Below the pieces are notes generated by a model. The model searched no databases. It worked only from the letters and a program-made list of their open reading frames with translations, and had not been told where the DNA came from. Positions 1-10,200 of a DNA stretch of 64,000 nt are shown one piece after another. Source of the DNA: UBA937 sp031549725 (lineage in GTDB: Bacteria > Spirochaetota > Spirochaetia > Treponematales > Breznakiellaceae); the NCBI GenBank assembly GCA_031549725.1, contig JAVBPH010000004.1, forward strand, positions 22,266 to 86,265, read 5' to 3'. The translations under genes and the position numbers were made by a program. The first letter of the stretch is position 1; every line of letters begins with the position of its first letter.

Positions 1-619
1 AAATCCAGCCGGAAATTTCAGTCACATCAAACCGGATCCCATCTTTCCAGTAACAGGGAACAAATCCCCAAAGGTATGGCCCTCCGTGCACTCCAGCTAT
101 GTACATAGTATCTCCGGAAAAAATTATTTTCTCTGCCCGGGAAGATTCCGCATTCTCAGGTACAGGCAAAGGGATCCGTTCCCCATTTTTCCAGTAACAG
201 GCCTGTACTTTTCCTTGATCGATATACGAACCGGCAATATACATATCAAACAAATCATTGGGATTCTCTGACAGATATCCTCCAAAAACCCATCCTTTAA
301 TATCCCCGGCTTCAACCAGCTCCCAATTCCCGGAAATGTTATCAATAATTACAATTTCAGGTCTGACTTCGATAATGCTGACCTTTGTTCTATGAGGAAA
401 AAGGGATATTTTATCTCCCCACAGGCTGGGTTCTGTCCTGACCCTCAACCCTTCCCGGGAATTAACATATTTTGTATTGTTAACGGTAACAGGAAGTTCA
501 CTTAAATTCCCTGTTTCAAGAAGTCTTCTGCTTATTTTATTTTTCTCACAGCTTATATTAATAGCTGAAATAAATATAATCACCGAGATACATCCAAAGA
601 TCATTCTTAAATGTTTCAT
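1..619 (-). CDS. SH3b-domain lipoprotein with CYWK-type repeats (partial, runs off the left edge)
   Basis: An open frame starts at ATG 619 (MKHLRMIFGCISVIIF) and stays open to base 1, so the C-terminus is outside the window. The N-terminus is a lipoprotein-type signal ending near Cys24 (INISC, a loose spirochaetal lipobox). Residues about 50-120 look like a bacterial SH3 domain (GLRVRTEPS ... WELVEAGDIKGWVFGGYL). After that come two copies of a YIAGSYIDQ...ACYWKNGER / YIAGVHGG...CYWKDGIRF unit, resembling beta-propeller-like repeats of spirochaete and Bacteroidetes lipoproteins. Function unknown; an envelope-anchored wall or glycan binding role is an inference. Confidence 0.7.
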   Translation of the reverse strand, partial: MKHLRMIFGCISVIIFISAINISCEKNKISRRLLETGNLSELPVTVNNTKYVNSREGLRVRTEPSLWGDKISLFPHRTKVSIIEVRPEIVIIDNISGNWELVEAGDIKGWVFGGYLSENPNDLFDMYIAGSYIDQGKVQACYWKNGERIPLPVPENAESSRAEKIIFSGDTMYIAGVHGGPYLWGFVPCYWKDGIRFDVTEISGWI

Positions 620-677
620 ATTTTGTTCCTCTGGTTTATAATTAATCCCTCAATAGACAAGGTGTCTTTCCAAACTT

Positions 678-1805
678 TTAATCAGCCGGTATCAACTTTT
701 CCAAACGCATCAGAAAATCAATATTTTTTCTTTCATATTCATTAAAATCATCTTCCGAGAAATCTGGATTTACCTTATAATAATCCAGAAATTGGGGATT
801 ATCACCATAATAATAAAATGAATCTATTCCCTGAAAATGTTCTTTATATTTCCTATCCTGAAAATCATATCCATGGAATGCATAAAAAAAGTTAATAAAT
901 AATTTAAGTTGATTCCGGGTATAAAACAGCAGCATATCTCCATTGCCTTCCATGTCATGGCTGTCTCGATTATCAATTAGGCTGCTATCCCAAATCCATC
1001 CGAACTTATGCTCCCCAAAAATATTACCATATCTCTCCCCGGGATTAATACCACTAAGACTGATTGATACATTCGGCATTTGTTCCGGCTCGATGTTTTT
1101 TATTTCGAATCGGTACTTACCATCCGATTCCCATTCAAAATCAACCTTTTTGCTTTTAAGCATATTCCGTCCATGCAATACCTCACCATAGTAAAAGGAT
1201 ATTGCCCTAATCAATTGTTCATCGCCATGGTTTATAATGATTGTGATTTTTTCAATTGAATCTTTCCAATTATTTATCGACGGGTCATATATACCGGCAT
1301 GACTATTAACAAATCCCGGTTCATATTTACTTGTATAGCTGACCCGGGAATAGGTATGTTTCTTTCCGGGAAATAATACTTCCCGTATATACCACTTCGT
1401 TTCTTTTAAATAATCCTGGTCGATTGCATCTTTATCATGAATTTTCGTTTCAATAACAGTATGGTCGAGCCGATTATCATTTATATATGATTCAAAAGAC
1501 ATTAAATTAGTCCATGCGGTATATCCATTGTTATAATCCCAGACACCATAGTTAAAAAAGAATGGCGACCCCAGTGATACATGCTCATCTGGGCCTTGAT
1601 TATAATATTTTGAAAGCTGGCTTACTTCATAATACTCTTGATGCAGGGTAATTTCCAATACTACTTCTTCCAATACAACATTGGTGTTCTTACCGCTGAT
1701 TGCTTTAACGGTATTGTCTTCACTTTGGGTAATTCTTATATCATTTGCGAACAGATCTATGCTGATTAATAATAAAAATGTAATAATACATACACTTTTT
1801 CTCAT
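678..1805 (-). CDS. Secreted protein of unknown function
   Basis: The frame can open at GTG 1832, but the ATG at 1805 begins a clean signal peptide (MRKSVCIITFLLLISIDLFA, predicted cut before NDIR) and has a GGAG about 9 nt upstream, so I prefer it. The mature part is about 355 aa, rich in aromatic and charged residues, with no motif I can assign; a beta-rich periplasmic or surface protein is likely. It follows the PstS-like gene on the same strand but a hairpin at 1873-1908 separates them, so it is probably transcribed on its own. Confidence 0.6.
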   Translation of the reverse strand: MRKSVCIITFLLLISIDLFANDIRITQSEDNTVKAISGKNTNVVLEEVVLEITLHQEYYEVSQLSKYYNQGPDEHVSLGSPFFFNYGVWDYNNGYTAWTNLMSFESYINDNRLDHTVIETKIHDKDAIDQDYLKETKWYIREVLFPGKKHTYSRVSYTSKYEPGFVNSHAGIYDPSINNWKDSIEKITIIINHGDEQLIRAISFYYGEVLHGRNMLKSKKVDFEWESDGKYRFEIKNIEPEQMPNVSISLSGINPGERYGNIFGEHKFGWIWDSSLIDNRDSHDMEGNGDMLLFYTRNQLKLFINFFYAFHGYDFQDRKYKEHFQGIDSFYYYGDNPQFLDYYKVNPDFSEDDFNEYERKNIDFLMRLEKLIPAD

Positions 1806-1872
1806 GCAGGCTGCTCCATATATTTGATTCACTTTTCCTTTCTTTCATAGAAATATCATGATAAAGACATAC

Positions 1873-1908
1873 GGGCACCTCTAAAAACTGAAGTTTTTAG
1901 AAGTGCCC
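1873..1908 (-). terminator. Hairpin between two minus-strand genes (family C palindrome)
   Basis: GGGCAC and TCTAAAAAC pair with GTTTTTAGA and GTGCCC across a TGAA loop, with one unpaired base on each side. It lies downstream of the minus-strand gene ending at 1946. The TCTAAAAAC/GTTTTTAGA core recurs at 56172-56201, so it is a repeated palindrome; there is no strong U tract, so terminator function is an inference. Confidence 0.5.
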
Positions 1909-1945
1909 ATACATCAATATGTAATTGCTTCAAACTATATTGTAA

Positions 1946-3541
1946 CTACTTCAATGGTATATATCCGGTTTTTTCGACCAGTTCCTGTCCCTGGGGAGAT
2001 AAAATCCATTCAATAAATTTTTTGGTGTTATAGCTTTCGCTGCCGGTGGTAACCGCGTATACGGTCTGACAAAACGGATAGGTATTATTCACTATATTCT
2101 GCCGGTCCGGTACTGAACCGTCAATGGACAGGGCCTTTATCCCGGATTTGCCGGCCATATTGTTAACGTAAAATAAAAAAGTATAGCCAATAGCGGAATT
2201 GTAGTTGTAATAATCGGAAGCGATCTTTCTTATCATTCCGAACATACCCTTTGAAACATACTCGCCGGCAATGATCGGCCTTATGAGCTGTTCCCCCTTC
2301 ATAATTGATTGAAGGGTGGTCTGGCTGCCGGAATTTTCCGATCGCTGGTACGCAATAATTGGCTCATCCACACCGCTTATGGATTTCCAGTTTGTTACCC
2401 TGCCGGAATAAATATCCCTGATTTGTTTCAGGGTAATATTCCTTATGACATTTTTGTCATTCACGATAAAAACAAAAGCATCCTTGCAGACTGGTGTAAG
2501 ATTGAAATGCTTACCCTTTGCAGCGGCGGCGCTGATTTCCGCCTCAGATGGTTCATAGCAAAATATAATATCCGTTTCCCCGTCAATAAGCCTCCGGTAG
2601 GCTTCGGATGTGGTGTTGCACTGAACTATACTCTCAAATAATTCCTGCTCCGCCCAAAAATACCCGGAATAATCTTTCCATAGAAGAAAACTGGGAAAAT
2701 ATCCCCATTGTAATAACGTATAATCCGAAAATTCTGTCAATTCATCAAACTTTTTCTCAGGATATACCGCATGGACAAAAGCGGAATAAAGCGGGTACAT
2801 GGCGGTAGCACCGTCAATCCGGGGTAGGTCATTATTCAGTTTTAATGACGATGACCCGCTCAGGAGGGCTATTTTTGTTCTGAATCTAAAATAAGGAATG
2901 TCAAAGGGCAAATAGTCCAGAAGCATTATTTTGTCAGCATCGGATACGGATGTTAATTGCGGGCTGTTGTTCTCAAATTGTGATGGACCATCATCTATAG
3001 TCTCCCGGAGCCAAAAGAGTATATTTTCATAAAATTCCTGGTCGCTCACTATTTCAGAAAGAAGCGCCACCTCCGAGATGCAGGTGTCATTGTAGATTGT
3101 ACCGGGATACACATCGTCGATAACAAACCGTATCTTTCTGCCTTCAACAGGCTTTTTCAAAGCGTATTGTTCGAAACTGAAGGAATCCTTTATTGCGATT
3201 GTTTCGATATAGTTTCCATCAATAAAAATCCTGAATGATTTTACCCGGTTGTTCCTGCTATAATAATCAAGATTTCCATATCCGTTCTTTAAGGCAAACC
3301 CAGCCACAGGCCGATCATTATTCTCCGGCAACGTAAGGGTAAAGGATTCACCTACTCCATTTCCTTTGGAACCTTCCGCCCATGACTGCCAGGTCCGGTC
3401 AATGAGGTTACGCGCAGGATACCACCCCTGGGAATCGGCCAATTCTGATGAGGCTGATACTTCCGTAACATACATAGGATGCCCATAACAAAAGGCTGTG
3501 GAACAGGCCAATAATATCAGAAATATTGTTTTCATGGCCAT
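1946..3541 (-). CDS. PstS-like substrate-binding protein fused to an N-terminal glycan-binding (NGBD/discoidin-like) domain
   Basis: 531 aa. A signal peptide (MKTIFLILLACSTAFC) is followed by a domain at about 25-165 with the pattern SSELADSQGWYPARNLIDRT, GVGESFTLTL, FRIFIDGNYI and YNDTCISEV, typical of NADase-type glycan-binding / discoidin-like modules found in many treponemal exported proteins. Residues about 230-531 match periplasmic phosphate-binding (PBP-like) proteins: IDGATAMYPLYSAF, ETDIIFCYEPSE, IRDIYSGRVTNWKSISG, YQRSENSGSQTTLQSIM, and the C-terminal FIEWILSPQGQELVEKTGY. No pst permease genes are adjacent, so it may be a sensor or surface binding protein and not a transport component. 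ATG 3541 or the Met two codons on could both start. Confidence 0.75.
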   Translation of the reverse strand: MAMKTIFLILLACSTAFCYGHPMYVTEVSASSELADSQGWYPARNLIDRTWQSWAEGSKGNGVGESFTLTLPENNDRPVAGFALKNGYGNLDYYSRNNRVKSFRIFIDGNYIETIAIKDSFSFEQYALKKPVEGRKIRFVIDDVYPGTIYNDTCISEVALLSEIVSDQEFYENILFWLRETIDDGPSQFENNSPQLTSVSDADKIMLLDYLPFDIPYFRFRTKIALLSGSSSLKLNNDLPRIDGATAMYPLYSAFVHAVYPEKKFDELTEFSDYTLLQWGYFPSFLLWKDYSGYFWAEQELFESIVQCNTTSEAYRRLIDGETDIIFCYEPSEAEISAAAAKGKHFNLTPVCKDAFVFIVNDKNVIRNITLKQIRDIYSGRVTNWKSISGVDEPIIAYQRSENSGSQTTLQSIMKGEQLIRPIIAGEYVSKGMFGMIRKIASDYYNYNSAIGYTFLFYVNNMAGKSGIKALSIDGSVPDRQNIVNNTYPFCQTVYAVTTGSESYNTKKFIEWILSPQGQELVEKTGYIPLK

Positions 3542-3590
3542 ATTGTATTTTGCCTGATAATAACAATCAATAGATAAAAAAGGGATTTAG

Positions 3591-3640
3591 GACAATGCAA
3601 CGTATCAAAATGCATACAAATTTTGATACGTTGCATTGTC
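3591..3640. terminator. 21-bp perfect inverted repeat, probable terminator
   Basis: Arms 3591-3611 and 3620-3640 are perfect 21-bp complements around an 8-nt loop. It lies between the minus-strand genes ending at 3794 and starting at 3541. On the minus strand a T-rich stretch follows a few bases later, so a terminator for the upstream operon is likely; a protein-binding palindrome is an alternative. Confidence 0.55.
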
Positions 3641-3692
3641 TAAACTTGTTTAAAATTTCGATGAATGAGGAAGGCGTTTATTTGAGGTTTTT

Positions 3693-3800
3693 TTAATGTA
3701 TATCTTTCAAATATCCACCAAACACAAACCCATAGACACTTATATACTGATTTTCGATTGTAAAATCAACGTAATACCAATATTCCTCAAAAGCTACCAT
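3693..3800 (-). pseudogene. Fragment of a second SH3-type C-terminal tail
   Basis: Overlapping the stop of the upstream gene in another frame is a 35-codon stretch reading MVAFEEYWYYVDFTIEN ... GFVFGGYLKDIH then stop. The ending resembles the SH3-like ending of the neighbour (YVVYTWVYGGYVEE) and of the left-edge lipoprotein (GWVFGGYLSE). The GAAGAAGGAGG just before its ATG is too close to act as a ribosome site. I read it as the leftover 3' end of a duplicated or recombined relative. Confidence 0.35.
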
Positions 3801-4681
3801 CCTCCTTCTTCACGTTTATTATCCAGGTATCCTCTGTCAATCAATTCTTTTGATATAACCCCCCAGTCACCTTGATATTGCTCATTCTCATCAACTTCTT
3901 CTACATATCCGCCGTAAACCCAAGTATAAACAACATACTGATCCAAAAAAATTATGATATGATACCATGGTTCATGGTGCCCATCAATATTATCAATTTT
4001 TTTACTAACAGCATTATACTTAAATGTTTCTCCGGGAAAAACCAAGCTTATACCTCTATATGGATCAATTAAATCACTACTTCCAAATCTTTCGTTTACT
4101 GCAATCATTGTTAATTGAGAATTGATAGATGGTTCCTGCCTTGTGTTAAGTATATCCGTGACTTTTAGATTACCACTTTTCTTTATAACTACAGCATTAT
4201 TAAGTTCATATTCCATGCCCTGAGGAGAAGGCGCTGCTGATCTATTAGAAGATAATTTCCCAATATTGTAGAAATCAATATATTCTCTATCTAATTTTAA
4301 CAACAAATCTTTCTTATCAGGAAATAATTCTTCTACTTTTTCCAGGACATATCCTTCAGCAAATATATCAATCTCAGAGGGACATTTTAATAGTACCTCA
4401 TTGTCATTTACTATTTCGTAATGACCAAACAGATATTCTCCAATTCCATAAAAATTTCGAATTGAATAGGTATCATCCGAAAAAAACTTTAATAAATCAC
4501 TCCACGAAGTGTTATTATATCCCTCCATCCAAGGAACATTAATTAGAACCTCATTAATCGATAAATATTTTATATTATTCTCATCGATAATGATTTTATT
4601 CTCCTGAGAATAAATTTGAATGCTATAAATAATCAATAATAATAAAATTAATTTAATTCTCTTCATGCTATTCCTTTTCAA
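3797..4681 (-). CDS. Secreted protein with C-terminal SH3-like domain
   Basis: About 295 aa; stop TAG at 3794-3796. Signal peptide from Met1 or Met6 (MKRIKLILLLLIIYSIQIYS). The C-terminal third (from about residue 170: VTDILNTRQEPSINSQLTMIAVNERFG ... YVVYTWVYGGYVEEV) has the RxEPS and W-x-GGY landmarks of bacterial SH3 domains. The N-terminal part (WMEGYNNTSWSDLL) is unassigned. AT-rich like its upstream partner, which ends 23 bp before it, so the two probably form a two-gene operon. Function unknown; periplasmic or cell-surface location is inferred. Confidence 0.6.
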
Positions 4682-4704
4682 TTATTCCCAACAAAGCCGA
4701 CTAA

Positions 4705-5253
4705 TTATCTGAATAACGAATTTTTCCTGGCAGGGTATATCTCAAATACATCCGGATTGTCGGACATTTGTCTTTCTAATTTATCCCAATATTTTTGTTT
4801 TTCCTCCTCTGGCAATCGTAAAAAGGAAATATCATCTTTTATTGCTTCAATTATTAAACCAACATTTTCATTGTATCCTACACAGCCGCCTCCAAAAAAC
4901 AATATGCTCTCATTGGAATATTGCTCAATATCAGATTCGATTTCGGTAATTTCCTGCCAAATATTCTCCCAGAGAATTAAGTATAAATATATTTTTGTAA
5001 TAATTGAATCTGTCTTATAATATTCAGCATTTAACATTTCAGATGGATATTTTTCTTTTATCTTTTGATATAATTGCCATTCGGTCGATATGCTTCCCGA
5101 ATATCCTATCCCCATGGGACCTGTAATTTTCTCTGATTTTTCCAATAATAAAATTTCAGGAATGTTCGATTTATTCCCTTGAGAAAAAAGATAATTTCCA
5201 CAATGGAAAGAAACTATCATAATTGAAAAAATCAGAACCGCTTTCTTATTCAT
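4705..5253 (-). CDS. Secreted protein of unknown function
   Basis: The frame runs from 5295, but ATG 5253 has a GGAAG just upstream and gives a proper signal peptide (MNKKAVLIFSIMIVSFHCGNYLFS), so I start it there (182 aa). No recognisable domain; the mature part is charged and probably helical (EEEKQKYWDKLERQMSD). It lies 23 bp upstream of the SH3-like gene on the same strand and shares its low GC content, suggesting co-transcription and possibly joint acquisition. Confidence 0.5.
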   Translation of the reverse strand: MNKKAVLIFSIMIVSFHCGNYLFSQGNKSNIPEILLLEKSEKITGPMGIGYSGSISTEWQLYQKIKEKYPSEMLNAEYYKTDSIITKIYLYLILWENIWQEITEIESDIEQYSNESILFFGGGCVGYNENVGLIIEAIKDDISFLRLPEEEKQKYWDKLERQMSDNPDVFEIYPARKNSLFR

Positions 5254-5398
5254 AGACTTCCAGTTTATCCATCTATTCATTTTACAATATTGCATACAAC
5301 GTCCCGTTTTTCAAGTTATGTCTCTGAATATTTCTCAAAGAATTTTATTAATTCTTCTTTTTTATTATCATTCATCCCTCTACCCTTCTGCAGGTTCC

Positions 5399-7099
5399 TT
5401 ATGGCGCACTCACCCTCGGGTCCACGGCACCCTTGTAGGCTTTACCTTCCGCAGAAGACCGCGGGGCTCCCCGCTGGTCCGTGGAGGGAATGGTCCAGCC
5501 AGTCACAGGGAGAGTAATTTGGGCAGCCGCATATTCGTTTACCATAAGGGTTTCGGTGAGGCCTCCGTTAGGTTTTAGCTCAGCTTTGCCTGCGGAAACA
5601 TTCTTGAATATAAGGGATACATCGGCGGCATCATCGGAAATAACATTATCACCGCTGGATGAATCAAAAGTACCGGCATCGGCATTAGGAATACTGGTAG
5701 CAGCGGTGTTGCCTACGATGATAGTTCCGTAGACTTTGGGATGGCAATCAGCCCCAGAATACATACCACCGCCGCTATTACTGGCGGTATTCCCGGAAAA
5801 GGTACATGTGATTATTTCAGGGTTACTGGTGTTGCCATTGCTATTTTCGACATTATAAATACCGCCACCATATCGGGCCTCATTTTCTGAAAAAGTACAG
5901 TTCTGTATTACAGGATTACTAGCCCAATTATATATACCCCCTCCGTATCCCTTGAAATTATTAGGGGCGCTGTTTCCTGAAAAGGTACAGTTCGTTATGG
6001 TGGGACTGCAATAATAGTTACTTATACCACCGCCATCTTCAGATACATTATTCTCTGAGAAAGTACAATTTGTTATGATAGAATTGCTCGTTATATTGAA
6101 TATTCCGCCACCATCACGCCCCAGATTGTTTATAAAGGTACAGTTCGTTATAATAGGGTTGCTTTCTTCATTACATATACCGCCGCCGTCACTATATGCC
6201 ATCATAGTATTATCTGAAAAAGTACAGCCAGTTATGGTGGGACTGCTATACTTGTTGAAAATACCGGTGCCTTTACCACCGGAAACAATATTTTCCGAAA
6301 AGATACAACCGGTTATAGTAGGCCCGCTTAAGTCGTTATATATTCCGGAACCACCCTGTGATGAGGGATTTCCCGAAAAAGTACAATTTGTTATGCCCGG
6401 ATTACTATATTCTCTGTTTGCAATACCCCCCCCAAAACCCGTAGTATAATTTTCCGAAAAAATACAGTCGATTATAGAAGGACAACTCCCTACATTGAGG
6501 ATTCCACCACCGTCATCACTTCTGGCATATCCTCTGGTAATCTTTACATTCCGAAGTTCAGCAGTTTTTGTAAGATAAAGCCCTTCAGGGTGATAAAATA
6601 CATGGCGCACATTATCACTTTTATTAGTAGCCCAATCCCCTGAAATATCATCCCCACTCAAATCCCCGGACAGTATAGTCGGACTGGTCTTCCGCGGTTC
6701 TATCCCGGTTTCATCCCCGTCAAACCCGCCGATCACTACCACCCCGTTCCTTAGGGAAAAATGTTTATGCCTTTCATTGGTATCATCAATCTCGGAATCA
6801 ATATCCTTATTCGGCCACCCCTGGGGATAATAGGTCCCTGCCTTAATCAGCACATAGGTCTTTGCTGCACCGGTTAAGCCGGCAGCCAGATCTATGGCAT
6901 CCTGCACATCATTCATGGCTGTTGTCCAGGATGACCCATCTCCGGTACCAGCCACGTCTATTATATCGGTTACATAGATATATCTCGAAGGAAGTTCCGG
7001 GCTTCCCCCGCCTCCTGACGGATTGGTGCAGGCGAAAAACATCAGCGCAAATAAAATTACCGCGAAAACAGCGATACATCCTATAATTTTTCTCTTCAT
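5399..7099 (-). CDS. Pmp-like right-handed beta-helix lipoprotein
   Basis: ATG 7099 is preceded by AAGGAG at 7-nt spacing, so I prefer it to the upstream in-frame start. A lipoprotein signal ends near LMFFAC. Residues about 35-140 form a module (SSWTTAMNDVQDAIDLAAG, TYVLIKAGTYYPQGWPNK, RHKHFSLRNGVVVIGGF) that is nearly duplicated in the giant protein at 22636. The middle is a run of about ten roughly 30-residue beta-helix coils of the pattern PTITNCTFSGN...GGGI[YF]N, the chlamydial polymorphic-membrane-protein style repeat. The C-terminus ends LPVTGWTIPSTDQRGAPR, as in other choice-of-anchor beta-helix proteins. Likely an outer-surface adhesin-type protein; no autotransporter barrel is present. 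Confidence 0.75.
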   Translation of the reverse strand: MKRKIIGCIAVFAVILFALMFFACTNPSGGGGSPELPSRYIYVTDIIDVAGTGDGSSWTTAMNDVQDAIDLAAGLTGAAKTYVLIKAGTYYPQGWPNKDIDSEIDDTNERHKHFSLRNGVVVIGGFDGDETGIEPRKTSPTILSGDLSGDDISGDWATNKSDNVRHVFYHPEGLYLTKTAELRNVKITRGYARSDDGGGILNVGSCPSIIDCIFSENYTTGFGGGIANREYSNPGITNCTFSGNPSSQGGSGIYNDLSGPTITGCIFSENIVSGGKGTGIFNKYSSPTITGCTFSDNTMMAYSDGGGICNEESNPIITNCTFINNLGRDGGGIFNITSNSIITNCTFSENNVSEDGGGISNYYCSPTITNCTFSGNSAPNNFKGYGGGIYNWASNPVIQNCTFSENEARYGGGIYNVENSNGNTSNPEIITCTFSGNTASNSGGGMYSGADCHPKVYGTIIVGNTAATSIPNADAGTFDSSSGDNVISDDAADVSLIFKNVSAGKAELKPNGGLTETLMVNEYAAAQITLPVTGWTIPSTDQRGAPRSSAEGKAYKGAVDPRVSAP

Positions 7100-7169
7100 T
7101 TTGTACTCCTTTTCCAAAATTTTCATAAAAACCCATTATATAAAATATCAAGAGAATTTAACCTTACAA

Positions 7170-7211
7170 TTGAGCCTTTTTCAAAATTTGACATTTTGAA
7201 AAAGCCTCAAT
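7170..7211. repeat. Family A hairpin, single-hairpin fragment
   Basis: One hairpin of the dispersed family A element (GAGCCTTTTTCAAAAT ... ATTTTGAAAAAGCCTC). It sits between the Pmp genes at 7099 and 7284 and is probably a terminator for the gene ending at 7284. Confidence 0.7.
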
Positions 7212-7283
7212 TAATAAATTATATTTTTAGATAAAAGACATTGCCCCGCCCCTTTACCGGGGAGGGGAATAGACAGCTTAAAA

Positions 7284-10200
7284 TTATGGGTTGTTGTCCG
7301 GCATATTATTATCAATAATTGCTCCACTGGTTTTATTGAATGCTGCGCCTAAAGCAAGCTGGACACCACCATGGGTTCCGTTTGCTAAGTTAGTTGCCAC
7401 ATTATAGGTAATGAACCCTCCAGTCATATTAAAGGTTCCATTCTGTTGTACGTACACCCCGCCGCCATTGAGAGCAGTATTTGCATTGGCATTGCTGCCC
7501 CCGATGGTCCCGGCTATCATATCAAATTTTGCATGGATCCCTACGGTCACACCACCGCCGCTGTTGCCTGCCGCATTGGCGCTGATAATTCCGCCTCTCA
7601 TAGTAAATGTTGTAGCGTTAGCAGGATCAGACGCATTTCCGTCCAAATAAACCCCGCCGCCGCGATCATAGGCATGGTTATTAGTAATGATCCCCCGTTT
7701 CATCTCAAAAAACGCTGGTGTAGTAATAGTCCCCTCTGCACATACCCCTCCGCCCAATTGTATATTTGTGGAGGTATGATCCTTTATCGTTCCCCCATCC
7801 ATGGTAAAGGTACCACGGTCTACATAGATCCCGCCGCCACGATCAGACCCATTACTTGAAATAGTCAGGTCATTATCATAATTGGTTTCGGTAGTAAAGG
7901 TACCGCCGCCAGCCACCGCAACACCGCCGCCGTTAATCCCTGCGGTATTAGTGCTAATGGTACCCCCATACATGGTAAAGGCCGTATTCCCCTCTCCCAC
8001 ATAAACTCCGCCGCCGTAACCTTTTTTATAACCAAAGGTCGTTCTGTTATCTATAATCCTGGATGTTCCTTCCATAGTACAGGATCCAACACTATTTATA
8101 TGTACCCCGCCGCCATTACCTTTTTCAGCACGGTTATAACGGATAACAGCATTTCCCTTGAGTTTGAGTGATGCAATACCATGAACATAGACTCCGCCGC
8201 CGCCAATATTTTGATCCTCACTACTTCCACTATAGGTTGCTATATTACCATCCTCCAGAGCGTCACCGCCGATGGAACCGCCGCTCATCTCAAAAACAAA
8301 CGGTTTGGATGGTTGACCATTAATGAAAACCCCGGCTCCGTTTTCTGCGGTATTGCTGCTGACATTCCCTCCAATCATGGTAAGGTTCCCGTTTGAGTTA
8401 CCCAGAATACCACCACCGTATCCAGAGGCATTGTTGGATATGATCCAGCCTTCTTTAATAGTAACGTTTACGGAGTCTTCAAAAGGGTAAATATTCATTG
8501 CAATACCAGCGCCATTTTTTGCCTTGTTGCCTTGGATAAGGCCGCCATCCATGGTAAATATTCCGTTCACCAGAACACCGCCCCCTTCCATAGTACCTGC
8601 AGTTACCTCATTGCCGATTATTTTTGCATTTTCGGACATGGTTACCCTGGTTGCAGGACCGCCCATGGTTATAAATATACCCCCGCCTAAATCGGTAGCA
8701 TTATTATAATTTATTTCTGCCGTACCGGAGATGGTATTGGTAATACTATTGCTTTCAGAAGCATAAAATACGCCGCCGCCTTGAATTGCGGCATTTCCCC
8801 CGGCTGGAGAGTCGCTTCCTATAAGGCCGCCGGTCATGACAAATTTTCCATTGCTCGCTACATATACCCCGCCGCCGTTACCAGTTGCTATATTCCCGTT
8901 ATTAACAATTACGCCGCCTATGTTTCCATAGACCATCTCAAAGGTACCCTGGTCAACATATACACCACCGCCGTTTCTGGCTTCATTACTGTAAATGTCT
9001 CCTCCTTCCATTTTGAAAGTACCTTTTTTCACGGATACTCCGCCTCCGCCTTCTTTGGCTTCATTATCGGAAATAATCCCTCCGGCCATGGTAAAGGTAC
9101 CGTTCTCCAGGACACCCACCGCACCGCCATAATTGTCATTCAAACCGCCGGCATAACCCGTATTTCTATTACCCGTAAGAACCGCCCTATCCTTCATTAT
9201 CAGGGATCCCCCGGATTCAACAATGATAAGGGGATACGTATTAGCATTGTTTCCCGCCAGGGTTATGGTACCCTCACCGCCTTCCAGGATCAGTGTGCCG
9301 GAAACCCTGAAGATCCAACCCGTATTCCCATCACCAACGTTAATAATAGAATTGGAAGAAGGGACCCCTGATCTCAGTGTGACGGTTCTCTTTTCTTTGA
9401 TTTCAAGGGAATCACCTTGAATACTCCCGGTACCTGCAACACAAATTACCGTGAAGGCACTGTTGTCGGGAGCGTTGTTAATTGTATGCAGGGCGCTGGT
9501 CAGGTTTGTAGGTTCTGCTTCAGAACTTCCATCGCCTGTACCGTTATTGGAAACATAAATCCTATTTGAATAAACGTAATCAAATGTACATGCCGATGTT
9601 AAACCGTCTTTATTGTCAACCGTCAGGTTAATAACCGCACTTTGGATATTTTTGTATGGGAAAATAACCGTTTTATAGGGATCTGACGGGGTCCCCTTCC
9701 CGGTACCCCAGGAGGCCTGGGAATAATTTTCGGAACCGACCCCTTGGATAGAGACGGTCATACCGGTTGCATCACTGGCATCAAAAACCGGGGCACCAAT
9801 TGTACGGCCGCTTACATCGTAAAGGGTCCAGGTAACCCGTAATGCCCCATTTCCTGCGGGAACCACGTCCGTGATCACTGGTTTTGGCGGGTCCTTGCTG
9901 CACCTCAACAGGGGCAATTCAAAAGCGAACCTTTCAAAATCAATACCAAGTTCATTCTTCAGGATCAGCCGCAGTTTGAAGGAATCATCGATTTGCGGTA
10001 ATTTAGTGAAAGCATCTTTGTCACCGAAGGTAATATGAACTTTGTCATGGGCCTCATACTTGGCCGTGATCAAAACAGAACGCGAACTGCCTTCTTCAGG
10101 GCGTAGGTTTAAAGAACATCTGCCGCCTACGGGATCATCATCGCGGTACCATCCGGCAGGTTTTATACCATCCCCGTCAAACCAGTATTCCAGGATGGGA

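Noticed and set aside
5296..5398. 17-codon minus frame (MNDNKKEELIKFFEKYSET)
   Set aside because: Looks like a start with a ribosome site but ends at once; may be a gene remnant, too short to support.
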